Counted from the stretch's first letter, positions 7,220 to 14,500 are shown. The stretch: DNA of 17,139 nt from JAYTQG01 sp043746815 (GCA_043746815.1 JAYTQG010000220.1:1-17139); one strand, 5' to 3'. Notes: generated by a model from the letters alone, not told the origin. Program-made: numbers and translations.

Positions 7220-7282
7220 CCGGTTGGCACAGCCTTGTGACACTCCACCGGCACAAATGCGATCGCACGCAGGTCCAACCGG
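7220..7282. repeat. Spaced inverted repeats in the divergent aminotransferase/gtrA gap
   Basis: The 153-base gap between the two start codons holds CCGGTTGG (7220-7227) and its complement CCAACCGG (7275-7282), 47 nt apart. Between them TTGTG (7235-7239) and CACAA (7252-7256) form a second inverted repeat. They could be operator half-sites for the divergent promoters. The centres do not coincide and the arms are short, so chance is possible. I see nothing else in this gap. Confidence 0.3.
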
Positions 7283-7301
7283 CGCCGTAAGGAGTGGCTG
7301 G

Positions 7302-7307
7302 TACCCT
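7302..7307 (+). promoter_or_regulatory. -10 element (TACCCT) of a leaderless promoter for the gtrA-like cassette
   Basis: TACCCT is preceded by TGG (an extended -10 TGn) and followed by 8 nt before the ATG at 7316. A GTG at 7313 in the same frame lies only 5 nt away, so ATG is the better start. No Shine-Dalgarno sequence lies between the hexamer and the ATG. Confidence 0.6.
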
Positions 7308-7315
7308 CCAACGTG

Positions 7316-7798
7316 ATGGCGTTTGACACTCCAACGCTGCCCCAACCCTCGGTGGCCGACGACCGGGCGGCGGCCCCCCTGCCGCGCCGCCCGTTTGGCA
7401 TCGATCGCGTACTGAGCGCGCAGCGTGACGACTGGGCCGAGCTGCTGCGCTTTTGCATCGTGGGGGCGTCAGGTTATCTCGTCAATTTGGCTGTCTTCTG
7501 GCTCCTTCTGGAGCGCGCCAATGCGCATCACATTGTGGCCGCGGTTGGAGCGTTCGGCGTCGCCTGGGTATCCAACTTTGTGCTCAACAAGTTCTGGACC
7601 TTTCGGCGCCATGCCCTAACTGCCGTTGAGCAAGGCGTTCGATACCTCGCCGTTAGCTTGGTCGGACTCGGAATCAACCTCGGCCTGTTGCAGCTTTTGG
7701 TGCTTTCAGGGATCCGGGAATTCCCCGCGCAGGCCATCGCAATCGCCCTCGTGACGCCTGTCAACTTCGTTCTCAACCGGCGCTGGTCGTTCCGTTGA
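7316..7798 (+). CDS. GtrA-like family membrane protein (putative lipid-linked sugar flippase)
   Basis: This 160-residue protein has a Pro/Ala-rich cytoplasmic N-terminus of about 40 residues and then four membrane helices. Its GtrA-family marks are RFCIVGASGYLVNLAVFWLL, AWVSNFVLNKFWTFRR and the closing TPVNFVLNRRWSFR. GtrA proteins are thought to flip polyprenyl-phosphate-linked sugars across the inner membrane for envelope glycosylation. Two membrane glycosyltransferase-like genes follow on the same strand, 18 nt downstream, which supports a donor-supply role. The next gene lies in the same frame after a single TGA. The start is the ATG 8 nt behind a TACCCT -10 element. Confidence 0.92.
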   Translation: MAFDTPTLPQPSVADDRAAAPLPRRPFGIDRVLSAQRDDWAELLRFCIVGASGYLVNLAVFWLLLERANAHHIVAAVGAFGVAWVSNFVLNKFWTFRRHALTAVEQGVRYLAVSLVGLGINLGLLQLLVLSGIREFPAQAIAIALVTPVNFVLNRRWSFR

Positions 7799-7816
7799 GC
7801 GTGGCGCGGTAGCCAT

Positions 7817-9634
7817 TTGATTCGCCGGGCGCTCTTCGCCGCCCTGGCCGCGCTGACGATTGGCGTCGGTGCTGCCGCGACAGCCACGCCGCGGACGATC
7901 GCGAATCCGCCGCCTGGCGCAGCGGTGACAGCGGTGCGAGATCTCGTGAATGGACTCCCACAGGCCGTTTCCGGGGTCCACATCTCACCGAGCACTGCTG
8001 CGAGCCCAAAGAAACACGCCGTGCTGACGAAGCCGGAGGCCATCCGTCTGGCACGGACGTCAGATCGGCTTAATGCATGGCTGGACGCGCATCCGATCCG
8101 ACGCATCGACGGACGCTTTGATGACAAGACCGGCGAGTGGACGATCTCGTTCGTCGCCAAGTCAGGACGCAACGGGCCAGATCGGACCGAGGCCGAAGTA
8201 CTCGTCACCGACACTCCCGCCGCTGTGAAGGAGGTGCGAACAGGACCGCAGGTTGCATGGATGATGGCACGGGGTTACACGGGTGCGTTTGGACGCGGCA
8301 TCAACCGACCAGCACTTTGGATTTCCCTAATGGCCCTCTTTCTGATCCCGTTGGTCTCCTGGCGACGCTTCTTCTCGCTTCGCACGCTCGATCTCGCGGT
8401 ACTGCTATCACTGAGTGCTTCGCTGGTGTGGTTCAACCGCGGCGAGATCTTCACATCCGTTCCGCTCGCCTATCCACCACTGATTTATCTGGCTCTTCGC
8501 ATGGTCGTTATCGCCTACCGACGCGCACGCCCCCGGGCCCAACCGTTTGGGTCCTCACGGTCCATTACCGCGGCAAACAACTCACCAGCTGGGTCCGGCC
8601 CGCAGTTCGGCGGTTGGAGCCCGACATGGCTGCTGGTGACATTGCTGGCCCTCGCGCTTGGAATTCGCTATGGGTTGAACGCCTTTGACAGCAATGTCAT
8701 CGACGTTGGGTATGCGGGCCCAATCGGTGCCGATCGCATCTCTCATGGACGCACCCCATACGGCACATTCCCCGCCGACTGTGGCCGTTGTGACACCTAT
8801 GGGCCACTGAACTACATCGCCTACGTCCCTTTTGAATGGTGGTTCCCGTGGACGGGAAAATGGGACGACCTGCCAGCGGCCCATGGGGCGGCCGTCGCGT
8901 TCGATGTCATCGCGATTCTGGGACTCCTCGTCCTCGGATGGCTCCTGTCGGGGCCCCGTCTGGCGACCGCGTTTGGCCTCGCGTGGGCGGCGTTTCCGTT
9001 CACGAGCTACTCGCTCGAAACCAACTCGAACGACAGTCTGGTCGCCGCCATGCTCATCTGGGGACTCGTCGTTGCTCGGCGCCCACTGGGGCGCGGCCTC
9101 ATGCTCGGCCTCGCCATGTCAGCCAAGTTCGCGCCCGGGGTCCTTCTCGTGCTCTGGGCCCGACATCCGTTCCCGCGACGAGCCCCAAAACGCGGGGGCA
9201 TATTGTTCGCGCTCGGTCTCCTCTTGGCGACCGCGATGACCGGCTGGGTCCTCGCACTCGACGGCATGGACGGCATCGCAGCGTTTTGGTCACGAACGAT
9301 CAAATACCAGTTCCAACGCGCGTCTCCATTCTCGATTTGGGGTCAATATCCGGGCCTGCGACCCGCACAGATCGCGCTCGTGGCCGCGATCGCTCTGGCG
9401 GCAGTCGCCGTCGTGATTTGGCCGAAGCAGCTTGATCTCGTCCAGTTCGCGGCGATCTCCGCCGCGCTCATGATCGGGACACAACTGACCCTGACGCACT
9501 GGTTCTATCTCTACATCCCGTGGTTCTTGCCGTTCGTGATCCTCGCGCTCGTCCCTGACTGGCCCGCACGTAGACGCGCCGTTGAACGACTGGAGACGCC
9601 GGTTCCCACCAATCCGGAGCGGGTGCCCGTATGA
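7817..9634 (+). CDS. Membrane protein with PepSY-like N-terminal domain and GT-C glycosyltransferase-like region
   Basis: The protein has 605 residues from a TTG, the first possible start after the gtrA stop. A signal peptide (1-24) is followed by an extracytoplasmic domain (about 65-160) with GEWTISFVAK, a small beta-rich section and GPQVAWMMARGYTGAFGRGI; this looks PepSY/YcdB-like, a tentative call. About twelve membrane helices follow. The loop after the fourth (about 290-345) contains DSNVIDVGYAG, GADRISHGRTPYG and CDTYGPLNYIAYVPF, and a later helix starts ETNSNDSLVAAML. Acidic residues in the first periplasmic loop of a polytopic protein are typical of GT-C enzymes using polyprenyl-phosphate sugars (DUF2029/GT87-like). 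It shares an ATGA overlap with the next glycosyltransferase gene. The donor and acceptor are unknown, and the N-terminal fusion is unusual for GT87. Confidence 0.85.
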   Translation: MIRRALFAALAALTIGVGAAATATPRTIANPPPGAAVTAVRDLVNGLPQAVSGVHISPSTAASPKKHAVLTKPEAIRLARTSDRLNAWLDAHPIRRIDGRFDDKTGEWTISFVAKSGRNGPDRTEAEVLVTDTPAAVKEVRTGPQVAWMMARGYTGAFGRGINRPALWISLMALFLIPLVSWRRFFSLRTLDLAVLLSLSASLVWFNRGEIFTSVPLAYPPLIYLALRMVVIAYRRARPRAQPFGSSRSITAANNSPAGSGPQFGGWSPTWLLVTLLALALGIRYGLNAFDSNVIDVGYAGPIGADRISHGRTPYGTFPADCGRCDTYGPLNYIAYVPFEWWFPWTGKWDDLPAAHGAAVAFDVIAILGLLVLGWLLSGPRLATAFGLAWAAFPFTSYSLETNSNDSLVAAMLIWGLVVARRPLGRGLMLGLAMSAKFAPGVLLVLWARHPFPRRAPKRGGILFALGLLLATAMTGWVLALDGMDGIAAFWSRTIKYQFQRASPFSIWGQYPGLRPAQIALVAAIALAAVAVVIWPKQLDLVQFAAISAALMIGTQLTLTHWFYLYIPWFLPFVILALVPDWPARRRAVERLETPVPTNPERVPV

Positions 9635-10920
9635 CGGGCCGCCGGGCACGGCAAATTGGCCTGCTGATCGGCCTCTTGGCGGTCATGATTTGGGTCGTTG
9701 CCCTCCAGTGGGGGATCTACTCCTGGCACGGCATCAGCGACCTTCCGGTCTACGAAAACGCATCCCGACGCATCGCGGACGGCCAGCTGCCCTACCGCGA
9801 CTTCGCCCTTGAATACCCCCCACTGGCGGCGGGCCTCTTTTGGCTTGCTGCAGCGCTTCCCGGCACATTCGCTACTGGCTTCTCGACGCTCATGCTTGTG
9901 TGCCTACTCGTCACGTTGGCAGGCGTCGTCGCGAGCGCACGCGCGCTGAACGCCAATCAAGGACGTACCGTTGCAGCCGCGCTCGTGGTTGCGTGCGTCC
10001 CGCTGTTGATTGGCAACCTGGTCGAAACCCGCTTCGACCTCGCGTTTTCCGCGGTACTGGCCTGGGTACTTTGGTCGGCCCTGGCGCAGCGCTTCCGCGT
10101 CGTCTGGATCCTTCTCGGCATCGCAGTAGCACTCAAGATTGTCCTCCTCGTGCTGATTCCCGTCCTTGCGATTTGGCACGCACACCAGCGTGGAATCAAG
10201 GCGGCGAGCCTTGGTCTTGCGCTGGGCGCAAGCGTCCTCGGCGTGGTGCTGCTCCCATTTGCGATCGTCGCACCCCAAGGAACGTGGGACATTTTTGGGT
10301 ACCACCTTGAGCGTCCACTCCAACTGGAGTCCCTCGGTGGGTCGTATCTCCTTGGGCTACACGCGCTGGCTGGCACTCAGGCCACAATCACCAACAGCTT
10401 CGGTAGCCAGGGCTTTGTGGCGCACGGTCCCACCGTAATTGCTTCCCTTTCGACCATGCTCCTCGCGATTTCTATTGCTGCAGTTGCCTGGACGTTTTGG
10501 CGGCTCGTCCGTTCGTCCCGGCGGGAGGACGGCCCCCGGCTCGTCGGGGCGGCCATCGCGGCAACGATTGGCGCGACGCTCGTCTTCGGCAAGGTGCTCT
10601 CGCCGCAGTTCATGTTGTGGCTCCTCCCCGTCGCGTTCCTCGTTCACCACCGGTTCGGCGTGATTGCCTTCGCGAGCGGACTTCTGGCAATTCTTCTGAC
10701 CCTGGCCTACTTCCCGCACCACTACTGGGCACTCGTTGCCCTCGACAACGGTCCGATCGCGGTGCTTGCCCTGCGCAACCTCGCATTGGCGGTTTTTGTG
10801 GGGGCCGCCTGGCCGCGGGCTATTTCCCGAATGTCAGCGCCGATGGTGCATGGACCAGGCGCCGGTGACGCCGGTGACGTGCCGGACACCGCCGTCGCGG
10901 CGCGCTACATGATCGACTGA
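9631..10920 (+). CDS. GT87-type (DUF2029) polyprenyl-phosphate-sugar glycosyltransferase
   Basis: This 429-residue protein has about ten membrane helices. After the first helix comes the typical GT87 loop: HGISDLPVYENASRRIADG with the likely catalytic Asp (D37), then LPYRDFALEYPPLA with the EYPP motif (61-64). ETRFDLAFSAVLAW (132-145) is a second conserved loop. The family includes PimE-like mannosyltransferases, which transfer a sugar from a polyprenyl-phosphate donor on the outer face of the membrane. Its ATG overlaps the stop of the upstream GT-C gene as ATGA. The C-terminal tail is Gly/Asp-rich and includes a 9-bp tandem duplication (GCCGGTGAC, about 10861-10878). The gene ends 9 nt from the convergent metallophosphoesterase. 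Confidence 0.88.
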   Translation: MTGRRARQIGLLIGLLAVMIWVVALQWGIYSWHGISDLPVYENASRRIADGQLPYRDFALEYPPLAAGLFWLAAALPGTFATGFSTLMLVCLLVTLAGVVASARALNANQGRTVAAALVVACVPLLIGNLVETRFDLAFSAVLAWVLWSALAQRFRVVWILLGIAVALKIVLLVLIPVLAIWHAHQRGIKAASLGLALGASVLGVVLLPFAIVAPQGTWDIFGYHLERPLQLESLGGSYLLGLHALAGTQATITNSFGSQGFVAHGPTVIASLSTMLLAISIAAVAWTFWRLVRSSRREDGPRLVGAAIAATIGATLVFGKVLSPQFMLWLLPVAFLVHHRFGVIAFASGLLAILLTLAYFPHHYWALVALDNGPIAVLALRNLALAVFVGAAWPRAISRMSAPMVHGPGAGDAGDVPDTAVAARYMID

Positions 10921-10933
10921 CCCGGCGCGCTAC
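10898..10933. repeat. Direct 11-bp repeat across the convergent gene ends
   Basis: CGGCGCGCTAC occurs at 10898-10908 and again at 10923-10933, 25 bp apart. The two copies bracket the stop codon of the GT87 gene, and the second contains the stop codon of the opposite gene. No hairpin terminator with a T-tract is visible here. It may be a small duplication or a protein-binding pair. Confidence 0.5.
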
Positions 10934-11736
10934 CAGCCCGGCGGTTCCTTCTGGACCGACGGGACGACGCTGAAGGTTTCGATGTGGGTCGCGTGCCCGT
11001 TGTCACCGGTCTCGACGAACACTCCTTGGACGAGTAGGCCACCGTCAGCGGTCTCGAATCGACCGGATTGACCGGTGAGAAAACGCTTGATGATGATCTC
11101 GAACCGGACACCAATCACTGAGTCGTGCGGGCCCGTCATTCCAAGATCGGTGACATAGGCTGTTCCTCCAGCGAGGATACGAGCATCCGCGGTCTGAACG
11201 TGAGTGTGGGTGCCAAAGACCAGGCTGGCGCGACCGTCGAGATAGTGCGCCAGGGCGACTTTTTCGCTCGTCGCTTCCGCGTGGATATCGACAATGACGA
11301 GGTCCGTCTCACGGCGGACACGCTCGATGAGATCGTCGACAACCTCGAACGGGCTTACTGCCGTTTGCCCGATAAAGACAAGTCCCATGAGGTTGATGAC
11401 GGCTACCCGGTATCCGCCTGCAACGTCGACAACACAACTGCCCCGGCCAGGGGCCTTCCGTGCCATGTTCGCCGGGCGAAGCACGCGTGGATCGCTTTCA
11501 AGCACGGGGAAGAGTGTGCGGTCATGGAGCGTGTGATTCCCGCCCGTGAGTACGTCCACGCCAGCGTCAAGGAGGCGACGCGCCTGCTTCGCAGAGGTAC
11601 CGACACCTCCCGCAGCATTCTCAGCGTTCACGATGACCATGTCCGGCTGAAACTGCTCGCGCAGGATCGGGAGTTCGCCGAGAAGCGCTTTCAGTCCGAT
11701 ATCCCCGACGACGTCACCGATCGCGAGTACCTTCAC
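10930..11736 (-). CDS. YmdB-type metallophosphoesterase (TIGR00282 family)
   Basis: From the GTG at 11736 the protein has 268 residues and begins VKVLAIGDVVGDIG. Metal-binding and catalytic marks of the calcineurin-like fold are present: GDVVGD (D8, D12), IVNAENAAGG (E39, N40), GGNHTLHDR (N67, H68), DIHAEATSEK (H152) and FGTHTHVQTADA (H177, H179). The family usually has GNHTWD; here Trp is replaced by Leu-His. The B. subtilis relative YmdB hydrolyses 2',3'-cyclic AMP and affects RNA turnover and biofilm choice. The frame runs open to 12123, but that part antisenses nothing and merely overlaps the upstream peptidase-like gene, so I discard it. It follows that gene by 13 nt and is probably co-transcribed with it. 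Confidence 0.93.
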   Translation of the reverse strand: MKVLAIGDVVGDIGLKALLGELPILREQFQPDMVIVNAENAAGGVGTSAKQARRLLDAGVDVLTGGNHTLHDRTLFPVLESDPRVLRPANMARKAPGRGSCVVDVAGGYRVAVINLMGLVFIGQTAVSPFEVVDDLIERVRRETDLVIVDIHAEATSEKVALAHYLDGRASLVFGTHTHVQTADARILAGGTAYVTDLGMTGPHDSVIGVRFEIIIKRFLTGQSGRFETADGGLLVQGVFVETGDNGHATHIETFSVVPSVQKEPPGW

Positions 11737-11749
11737 GCGTGGCGCTCGC

Positions 11750-12505
11750 TCACGCCCCGCTGCCGATGATGGACGTTCGGACAACCTCGATGTGAACGTG
11801 ATTTCCGCGGTCGGCGGTGTAGCGGGAGATGTCCTGTGGCGGCAGGCCAGGCGCCGTGAAGTCCCGAACCTGGCCGACGATCGTTTGCCCCTTCGCGACC
11901 GGCTGGCCGACAGTGGGCCGAACCCCGTGGGCGTCGAGATGCGTGATGTGCACCGCACGGTCGGCAGCGGTATTTGGGGCGATGACGAGTTCGTATCCCT
12001 GATCGGTACCGACAATGCGATAGCGGTTGATGGCACGCACGACGCCGTCCACCGGTGAGTAAACCGGAGTGGTTGCTGCCGCCCCGATGTCGACCGAGCC
12101 GGTATCCGGTCCGGGGCGCCCATTTGGCGGCATCACGTTCGAGTCGATCTCCCCACTGCGGACCATCGCAATCGCCAACGGGTTATCGACTGCGCGAAAC
12201 GCGATCGCCGTCACCAATGACCGTTCGATTGGCAACCGGAGGCTCACCGTCCCGGCGGTTGCAATCTCGATGTCCTGCGGGGGTCGTGGCTCACCACTGG
12301 TGGACGCGCTCGTCAGTGGAACGATCGCGGCTTGGGACTCGGAACCCCTGAAGGTCGCAAACCCCGCGGCAATCGCGCCACCGACGATAGCCAACGCCAG
12401 AACCGGGGCGGAACCCCGGATGAGGAGGCGCCGGTGACGGCGCTGATCGCGTGCTCTGCGCTCCGCACGACGCGCGGCGAGCTGCTGCCGAGATAGCTGT
12501 GGCAT
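11750..12505 (-). CDS. M23/LytM-fold protein, probably catalytically inactive
   Basis: This is a 251-residue membrane-anchored protein: a very basic N-terminus (R/Q-rich, 1-30), one membrane helix (about 31-50), a linker, and an M23-like domain (about 125-242). The domain shows VDIGAAATTPVYSPVDGVV, HITHLDAHG, VGQPVAKGQTIVGQV and the HVHIE motif (236-240). In active M23 peptidases zinc is held by His and Asp of an HxxxD element and by the second His of HxH. Here the Asp is present (D139) but the position four before it is Thr in PDTGSVDIG, so the first His is missing. It may be a peptidoglycan-binding or activator protein in the manner of EnvC. It heads a minus-strand unit with an ATG 8 nt after a TATCGT -10 element. 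Confidence 0.85.
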   Translation of the reverse strand: MPQLSRQQLAARRAERRARDQRRHRRLLIRGSAPVLALAIVGGAIAAGFATFRGSESQAAIVPLTSASTSGEPRPPQDIEIATAGTVSLRLPIERSLVTAIAFRAVDNPLAIAMVRSGEIDSNVMPPNGRPGPDTGSVDIGAAATTPVYSPVDGVVRAINRYRIVGTDQGYELVIAPNTAADRAVHITHLDAHGVRPTVGQPVAKGQTIVGQVRDFTAPGLPPQDISRYTADRGNHVHIEVVRTSIIGSGA

Positions 12506-12513
12506 GCGAGGTC

Positions 12514-12519
12514 ACGATA
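12514..12519 (-). promoter_or_regulatory. -10 element (TATCGT) of a leaderless promoter for the M23-like gene
   Basis: On the minus strand, TATCGT is followed by 8 nt and the ATG at 12505. An inverted repeat begins 3 bp upstream (12522-12539), in the region where sigma factor would contact the spacer. Confidence 0.65.
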
Positions 12520-12521
12520 AC

Positions 12522-12539
12522 GCACGCGTCGGCGCGTGC
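12522..12539. repeat. Inverted repeat between divergent promoters
   Basis: GCACGCG (12522-12528) and CGCGTGC (12533-12539) form a perfect 7-bp palindrome with a 4-nt centre. It lies between the -10 hexamers of the M23-like gene and the AI-2E-family gene and is closer to the former. This is a typical place for a repressor operator. Confidence 0.45.
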
Positions 12540-12569
12540 CAACCGGCCGAGCGTCGGGGCAAGACCCTC

Positions 12570-12575
12570 TACCAT
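12570..12575 (+). promoter_or_regulatory. -10 element (TACCAT) of a leaderless promoter for the AI-2E-family gene
   Basis: TACCAT is followed by 7 nt and the ATG at 12583. The hexamer itself ends in an in-frame ATG (12574), which would be too close to be transcribed, so 12583 is the better start. Confidence 0.6.
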
Positions 12576-12582
12576 GCGCGGA

Positions 12583-13710
12583 ATGCGTCGCGCCGCCGCC
12601 CCAATGCCTTCGTGGGCCATGTTCTTCGTGATTCCGGCGCTGCTCATTTCAGTCTGGATTCTTGGAAACACCATCGGCTCGGTCTTAGTCGAGTTCATCA
12701 TCGCGGTGGTCGTTGCGCTGATTCTGAATCCAGCCGTCCGAATGTTCCGGAGGATTCACCTTCCGCGCGGGCTGTCGGTACTCGGGGTTTTTCTCACCCT
12801 TTTTGCGGCGATCGCGGGGATCGCCACCCTGCTGGTCGCGCCGGTGCAGGGCCAGATCGAAGACATCCGTCAGAACCTTCCGGAGTACACCGACCAGGCG
12901 CAACGCCAGGTTCAATCGCTTCAAGGATTTTTGAACCGCCACGGCGTGCACGTCGATCTGCAGCAGAAGGTTTCCGGTGTGATCAACTCGATCCAGGCAC
13001 GCGCCACCGAGTTGGCTGGAAACGCGGTCAACTACAGCTTGAACGTGATCAGCGGTCTGGTTACAGCGATCATCGTCCTGGTGGCCTGCATCTACCTGCT
13101 CATTGATGCCCCCCGGATCGCACGCTTTTCGCAACGGGTTCTCGGACCTGATGGGCCAGCGTTCCTGCGCCGCACCGAACGAACCCTCTCGGAGTACGTC
13201 AAGGCGCAGCTCCTCGTCTCGGCCATCATCGGCGTAACGGCCGGCATCGTGCTCTGGATCTTCGGGCTGGTCGGCATCTTCCCGCAGGGCTCCAACTACG
13301 CGGTGGCCTTCGCAACGTGGGTCTTCTTCATGGAGTTCATCCCCTACCTCGGTCCCATTCTGGGCGCAGTCCCCCCGGTGCTCCTGGCGCTGTTCACCTC
13401 ACCCTTTGCCGCCCTTTGGGTCCTCGTGGCGTTTGTCGCTATTCATCAACTCGAAGGGCACATTGTGGTGCCCAAAATCATGGGCACGGCCGTGGGCGTT
13501 CACCCACTGGTCGTGATCTTTGGGATCCTGGTCGGCGAGCACCTGTACGGCCTCGGTGGAGTACTCCTGGCGATTCCCGTCGTCGTGATCATTAAGGAAG
13601 CGGTCATGTTTGGGGTCGCCCGGATGAACCGTGAGCCCACAGACGTTGTCCCAGATGCCGTCTCGTCCAGCGATGAGTCAGCCCTGTCACCAGTCGTTCC
13701 TGACGCATAG
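12583..13710 (+). CDS. AI-2E family transporter (UPF0118)
   Basis: The protein has 375 residues from the ATG at 12583, with about eight membrane helices. The family layout is visible: two N-terminal helix pairs, an extracytoplasmic helical segment (about 88-150, QNLPEYTDQAQRQVQSLQGF), then helices with EFIPYLGPILGAVPPVLLAL (251-270), EGHIVVPKIMG (291-301) and a closing GLGGVLLAIPVVVIIKE. Members export small molecules such as autoinducer-2, or exchange cations; the substrate here is unknown. The frame extends upstream to 12451, but that part would run through the divergent promoter and the M23-like gene. The C-terminal 25 residues are acidic and Ser/Pro-rich. Confidence 0.9.
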   Translation: MRRAAAPMPSWAMFFVIPALLISVWILGNTIGSVLVEFIIAVVVALILNPAVRMFRRIHLPRGLSVLGVFLTLFAAIAGIATLLVAPVQGQIEDIRQNLPEYTDQAQRQVQSLQGFLNRHGVHVDLQQKVSGVINSIQARATELAGNAVNYSLNVISGLVTAIIVLVACIYLLIDAPRIARFSQRVLGPDGPAFLRRTERTLSEYVKAQLLVSAIIGVTAGIVLWIFGLVGIFPQGSNYAVAFATWVFFMEFIPYLGPILGAVPPVLLALFTSPFAALWVLVAFVAIHQLEGHIVVPKIMGTAVGVHPLVVIFGILVGEHLYGLGGVLLAIPVVVIIKEAVMFGVARMNREPTDVVPDAVSSSDESALSPVVPDA

Positions 13711-13728
13711 GCCAGTGCGTCCTGACGC
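13702..13728 (+). terminator. Weak hairpin at the end of the AI-2E-family gene
   Basis: GACGCA (13702-13707) pairs with TGCGTC (13716-13721) across the TAG stop, and a second GACGC (13724-13728) could compete. There is no T-tract, so intrinsic termination is doubtful. The rest of the 94-nt gap to 13804 shows no clear promoter. Confidence 0.25.
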
Positions 13729-13794
13729 CTCGCGCGCCGCTTTCCAGCAATCTGCGAAACTGACCGAGACGCGGCCGTCAGAGCCGTAGCGAAC

Positions 13795-13798
13795 GAGG
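13795..13798 (+). promoter_or_regulatory. Ribosome-binding site of the regulator gene
   Basis: GAGG stands 6 nt before the ATG at 13805. This is one of the few convincing Shine-Dalgarno sequences in the window and shows that this gene, unlike the leaderless ones, is read from a message with a 5' leader. Confidence 0.6.
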
Positions 13799-13804
13799 TC
13801 CTGA

Positions 13805-14500
13805 ATGTCAGACGAGCCAGTGGCTTCAGAAGTTCAATCCCAAAAGCCCGCCCCAGTCGCCCCTCCGGGGAAGCCCGGCGTGCTCATCGTCGCTGATGCT
13901 CCCGAGACGCGGGCGCAGTTCGAGGGCCTTTTCTCGGACGACCCCGGCTTTGATCTCGCGGGTACTGTCGGAACCTCCGAAACGGTCGAAGCGATGCGGG
14001 CGCACAACCCGCGTGTTGTGATGATCGTGCTCCAAGGAGCAGAAGAAGAGTTCACCGCGATGCGCGAGGCTGCCCGTCAGGCATCCGGGGCGACGCGGGT
14101 AGTTGCGCTCTCAGGGTCGAAGGTCGAGCCGATCCATGTACTTCGCGCCGCCGAAGAGGGCGCCCACGGGCACTGGACAACAGCGGTCGGCACACGGAAC
14201 CTGCCCATCTGGATTCGCCAAGCTGCCGCTGGCACGGTGCGGATGGAAGACCGTATCCGTGACTTGCGGGCGCTATCCGACCAGGGTCCCCGAAGTCGTC
14301 GGACGATCCGTTGGCAACATCTGGCAGCCCTGCAACTTTTGGCGCGCGGTTCCGCAAACGCCCAGGACATCGCTTGGAAGCTCGACATCCCACGGGAGCG
14401 GGCGCATACGCTGATCGAACAGGCAACGCGCGCGATGGAAGCTCAGAGCCCAGGAGAAGCGGTCCAGACGGCCGTCCGTCAGGGACTGATCGTTAATTAG
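13805..14500 (+). CDS. NarL/LuxR-like regulator with a pseudo-receiver domain
   Basis: This 231-residue protein has a Pro-rich N-terminal tail (1-24), a receiver-like domain (about 25-145) and a C-terminal helix-turn-helix (about 165-231). The receiver opens GVLIVADAPETRAQFEGLF with an acidic residue in place (D31), but the third strand reads RVVMIVLQGAEEE where a response regulator has DxxLLDxxMP. The phospho-acceptor Asp is absent, and the conserved Lys near GAHGHWTT is not seen. The C-terminus keeps a LuxR-type pattern: LAALQLLARGSANAQDIAWK, a recognition-helix-like DIPRERAHTLIEQAT and the closing EAVQTAVRQGLI. It is probably a phosphorylation-independent DNA-binding protein or partner. 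A site-2 protease follows, separated by a strong inverted repeat; regulated proteolysis is a possible theme but unproven. Confidence 0.8.
   Translation: MSDEPVASEVQSQKPAPVAPPGKPGVLIVADAPETRAQFEGLFSDDPGFDLAGTVGTSETVEAMRAHNPRVVMIVLQGAEEEFTAMREAARQASGATRVVALSGSKVEPIHVLRAAEEGAHGHWTTAVGTRNLPIWIRQAAAGTVRMEDRIRDLRALSDQGPRSRRTIRWQHLAALQLLARGSANAQDIAWKLDIPRERAHTLIEQATRAMEAQSPGEAVQTAVRQGLIVN

Noticed and set aside
7235..7256. Possible CRP/FNR-type site (TTGTG...CACAA)
   Set aside because: The spacing between half-sites is 12 nt instead of the roughly 8 expected, and the TCACA half is incomplete.
7528..8214. 228-codon minus-strand frame across the gtrA/GT-C junction
   Set aside because: It spans two well-supported plus-strand genes and has Ser/Arg/Thr-rich composition typical of a shadow frame.
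11737..12123. N-terminal extension of the YmdB-type protein
   Set aside because: The extra 129 residues are Arg/Ser-rich, overlap the M23-like gene on the same strand, and the family begins at the KVLAIGD strand next to the GTG at 11736.
13702..13728. Intrinsic terminator after the AI-2E-family gene
   Set aside because: As a firm call: the stem is only 6 bp, overlaps the stop codon and has no T-tract. Kept only as a weak feature.
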